Shown piece after piece: positions 62,585 to 64,000 of a stretch of DNA of 64,000 nt (position 1 is its first letter; every line of letters begins with the position of its first letter). Position numbers and translations under genes: made by a program. This DNA comes from Sphingobacterium pedocola (GTDB taxonomy: Bacteria; Bacteroidota; Bacteroidia; Sphingobacteriales; Sphingobacteriaceae): the NCBI RefSeq assembly GCF_015209965.1, contig NZ_MU158689.1:744196-808195 (forward strand), written 5' to 3'. A model generated the notes under the pieces. That model made no database searches. It was given only the letters and a program-made list of their open reading frames with translations, and was not told where the DNA came from.

Positions 62585-63163
62585 TCGTTAACTTTTTAAA
62601 TGCATCCGTTTCTAAAGTAGGAGGGTGCCGACTACTTGATGTATATAACATTTTTACGGAACGCTTGTTTTACGCACTTGCATTAAACATGATGAGCCCA
62701 CCGCTATCGGTGGGCTGGTGTCCGGCCAGTGAGTTGAAATTGTTACGGATGAAATATACAAAAAAAATAGCTCGAATGCGTGTTTTTTTTTTGAATGAAT
62801 TTGCCCGTAATAGATGCGTTTTGTATTTGTTTATTTTTTTATTTTATTTAGCTTTATTAATATTCTGATTATAAATGTAATATATGTAAATATTGCTAAA
62901 ATATTTTTTTGTAGAAGTGCTTCTGTATGCTTTGGAACGTGTTTGGTCCGGATGTATGGCGTTTCGGAGTATTTTGCTAAATAATTCAATTAAATTTTTT
63001 ATATCTTTAATTGAATATAATATGTTCTTTTTTAGTTTTTTATATTTTTTTTTATAAAATTTTAGCGATGTAATATCGTTGTAATTTAGCCATATTTTTT
63101 ACGTAAAGAATACCTAGAGTAGCCCATTAAAGGCTTCAACGTAAAATTGGAAAATGACTTGTA
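62585..63163. other. 579-bp AT-rich gap without a recognised gene
   Basis: Between the rnr start and the 3' end of the Fur-family gene. Most of it is very AT-rich. One strong hairpin stands out: AGCCCACCG (62695-62703) with CGGTGGGCT (62708-62716), loop CTAT, with GGCTGGTGTCCGGCCAGT just behind that can fold on its own. No T-run follows in either direction. A 108-residue frame here overlaps rnr and has no family likeness. rnr promoter elements were not identified. Confidence 0.5.
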
Positions 63164-63628
63164 TTATTGAACTTCGGACTGACAGTTTTTACATAACCCA
63201 ACAGCATTGATTGCAATGGAGTGTAAGGAAAAGTTGGAAGGAAGATTAATCTTTGGCAGAGAAATTTCATTGAGACAATATACACTATTGCATACTGAAC
63301 ATATGAAATGTACATGCTGATCATGGTGGTGATGTTCGGTACATTTTGTAGAACAGATGGCGTAAGTAGCCGTGCCATTTAGGTCAAAAATCTTGTGTAA
63401 AATTCCTTTCTCTTCGAAGCTTGCAAGAATGCGATATAGTGTAACCCTGTCAATATCTGCCCCCAATAGTTTCTCTAATTCGGGCTGCGAAATGGCTGCG
63501 GTTTTGGTCGATACGATTTCCAAAACACGCAGTCGAGGCTGTGTCACTTTAAGCTTGTTTGATCTTAACAAGTGATTGAATTCTTCAGTCTTTTTTTTAC
63601 CAATAATACTGTTATTTTCTGTATCCAT
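63164..63628 (-). CDS. Fur-family metal-dependent repressor
   Basis: A 154-residue regulator. The winged helix-turn-helix (about residues 25-90) has VTQPRLRVLEIVSTK and IDRVTLYRILASFEEKGILH; the metal/dimer domain has HHHHDQHVHFICSVCNSVYC, and the structural zinc site is the CSVC pair plus a C-terminal LCKNC. The His-rich segment is like that of Zur- or PerR-type members, so zinc sensing is a fair guess, but iron cannot be excluded. No regulated transporter lies next to it. It starts 28 bp after a shared spacer whose hairpin ends the next gene. Confidence 0.88.
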   Translation of the reverse strand: MDTENNSIIGKKKTEEFNHLLRSNKLKVTQPRLRVLEIVSTKTAAISQPELEKLLGADIDRVTLYRILASFEEKGILHKIFDLNGTATYAICSTKCTEHHHHDQHVHFICSVCNSVYCLNEISLPKINLPSNFSLHSIAINAVGLCKNCQSEVQ

Positions 63629-63656
63629 ACCGGTAAAATTACGGAAAAATTAGTGC

Positions 63657-63700
63657 ATAAAAAAACCGCCTTGTATCCAGTACAAAACGGTTTTATTTTT
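63657..63700 (-). terminator. Terminator of the transaldolase-family gene
   Basis: Stem AAAACCG/CGGTTTT plus TTGTA/TACAA with a small inner bulge, followed on the minus strand by a T-run; 17 bp after the stop codon at 63717. Confidence 0.75.
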
Positions 63701-63716
63701 TTAAAAAAATGATTTT

Positions 63717-64000
63717 TTATTTGCCCGCCGCTTTTGCGTGATCTGCCAAAAATTGAGCAAGACCGCTATCTGTTAGCGGGTGTTTTAATAACGATGTAAT
63801 TACGGATAGCGGACCCGTCATTACATCAGCACCGATCTTTGCACAGCCTAATAAATGAGCACTGTGACGTACCGAAGCAGCTAAGATTTGAGTAGAGAAT
63901 CCGTAATTGTCATAAATCAATCGAATATCTTCAATCAAACCTAATCCGTCTACCGAAATATCGTCAAGACGGCCAATAAAAGGAGAAACATACGTTGCCC
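63717..64000 (-). CDS. fsa: Transaldolase / fructose-6-phosphate aldolase family, C-terminal part
   Basis: The last 94 codons of a gene cut by the right edge of the window. The visible part starts [20 protein letters not shown] and continues [20 protein letters not shown] and [20 protein letters not shown], a close match to the small transaldolase (TalC/FSA) family of about 215-220 residues, which works in the non-oxidative pentose phosphate route or splits fructose 6-phosphate. The catalytic Lys lies outside the window, so the reaction type cannot be settled. Confidence 0.88.
   Translation of the reverse strand, partial: ATYVSPFIGRLDDISVDGLGLIEDIRLIYDNYGFSTQILAASVRHSAHLLGCAKIGADVMTGPLSVITSLLKHPLTDSGLAQFLADHAKAAGK

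Noticed and set aside
62542..62868. 108-residue + strand frame upstream of rnr
   Set aside because: Overlaps the rnr start antisense and ends in a Phe/Leu-rich AT-driven tail; looks like chance reading of AT-rich DNA.

Overview
The window reads as chromosomal DNA of a Bacteroidota bacterium, most likely family Sphingobacteriaceae (Sphingobacterium/Pedobacter type). Reasons: recurrent promoter boxes of the Bacteroidetes form TAnnTTTG, a type IX secretion sorting domain, a carboxypeptidase-regulatory-like TonB-dependent barrel protein, the long three-domain form of IspG, an ATP synthase operon without atpD/atpC, and a str operon in the order rpsL-rpsG-fusA-rpsJ. The genus is inferred from gene content, not from a marker search.

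Layout. 1-5.7 kb: the start of a LacI-type regulator (cut by the window edge), a LolA-like carrier abutting FtsK, a DUF4397 lipoprotein and tyrS. 5.8-13.8 kb: an AcpH-like protein, an amino acid permease, the Kup potassium transporter, a tiny protein that is almost only a T9SS sorting domain, ispG (MEP pathway) and a LiaF-like membrane protein. 14-23.3 kb: an MlaE/MlaF lipid ABC transporter pair, an RNA-methyltransferase-like protein, purU, parE, an outer-membrane protein, a cupin and a PIF1/RecD-like helicase. 23.3-29.2 kb: ATP synthase genes (two small membrane proteins, then atpB-E-F-H-A-G).

29.7-40 kb holds the most unusual block: a tightly packed seven-gene operon encoding class I HMG-CoA reductase, a UbiA-type prenyltransferase, a PEP-synthase/rifampin-phosphotransferase-like dikinase, a BtaA-like DUF3419 enzyme, a VTE5/dolichol-kinase-like membrane protein, a GNAT-like protein and an OleC-like acyl-AMP ligase. 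It runs head-on into, and overlaps, a FabH-like ketoacyl synthase. Since ispG in the same window indicates the MEP route, this operon is a candidate for an undescribed lipid or prenyl-lipid pathway.

40-53.8 kb: clpS, a TonB-type barrel protein, a DUF1080 lipoprotein, a HAD phosphatase, a sensor kinase/response regulator/TPR/hemE/hemJ operon, gabD, ribBA, an LptF/LptG permease and a START-like protein. 54-55.6 kb: tRNA-Met and an intact ISL3-type insertion sequence with inverted repeats and an 8-bp target duplication. 55.8-64 kb: a beta-barrel protein, the str operon (rpsL-rpsG-fusA-rpsJ, ending at a terminator after rpsJ), RNase R, a Fur-family regulator, and the C-terminal part of a transaldolase/fructose-6-phosphate aldolase. 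Strong shared terminators separate most convergent gene pairs. No CRISPR array, prophage or rRNA gene was seen.
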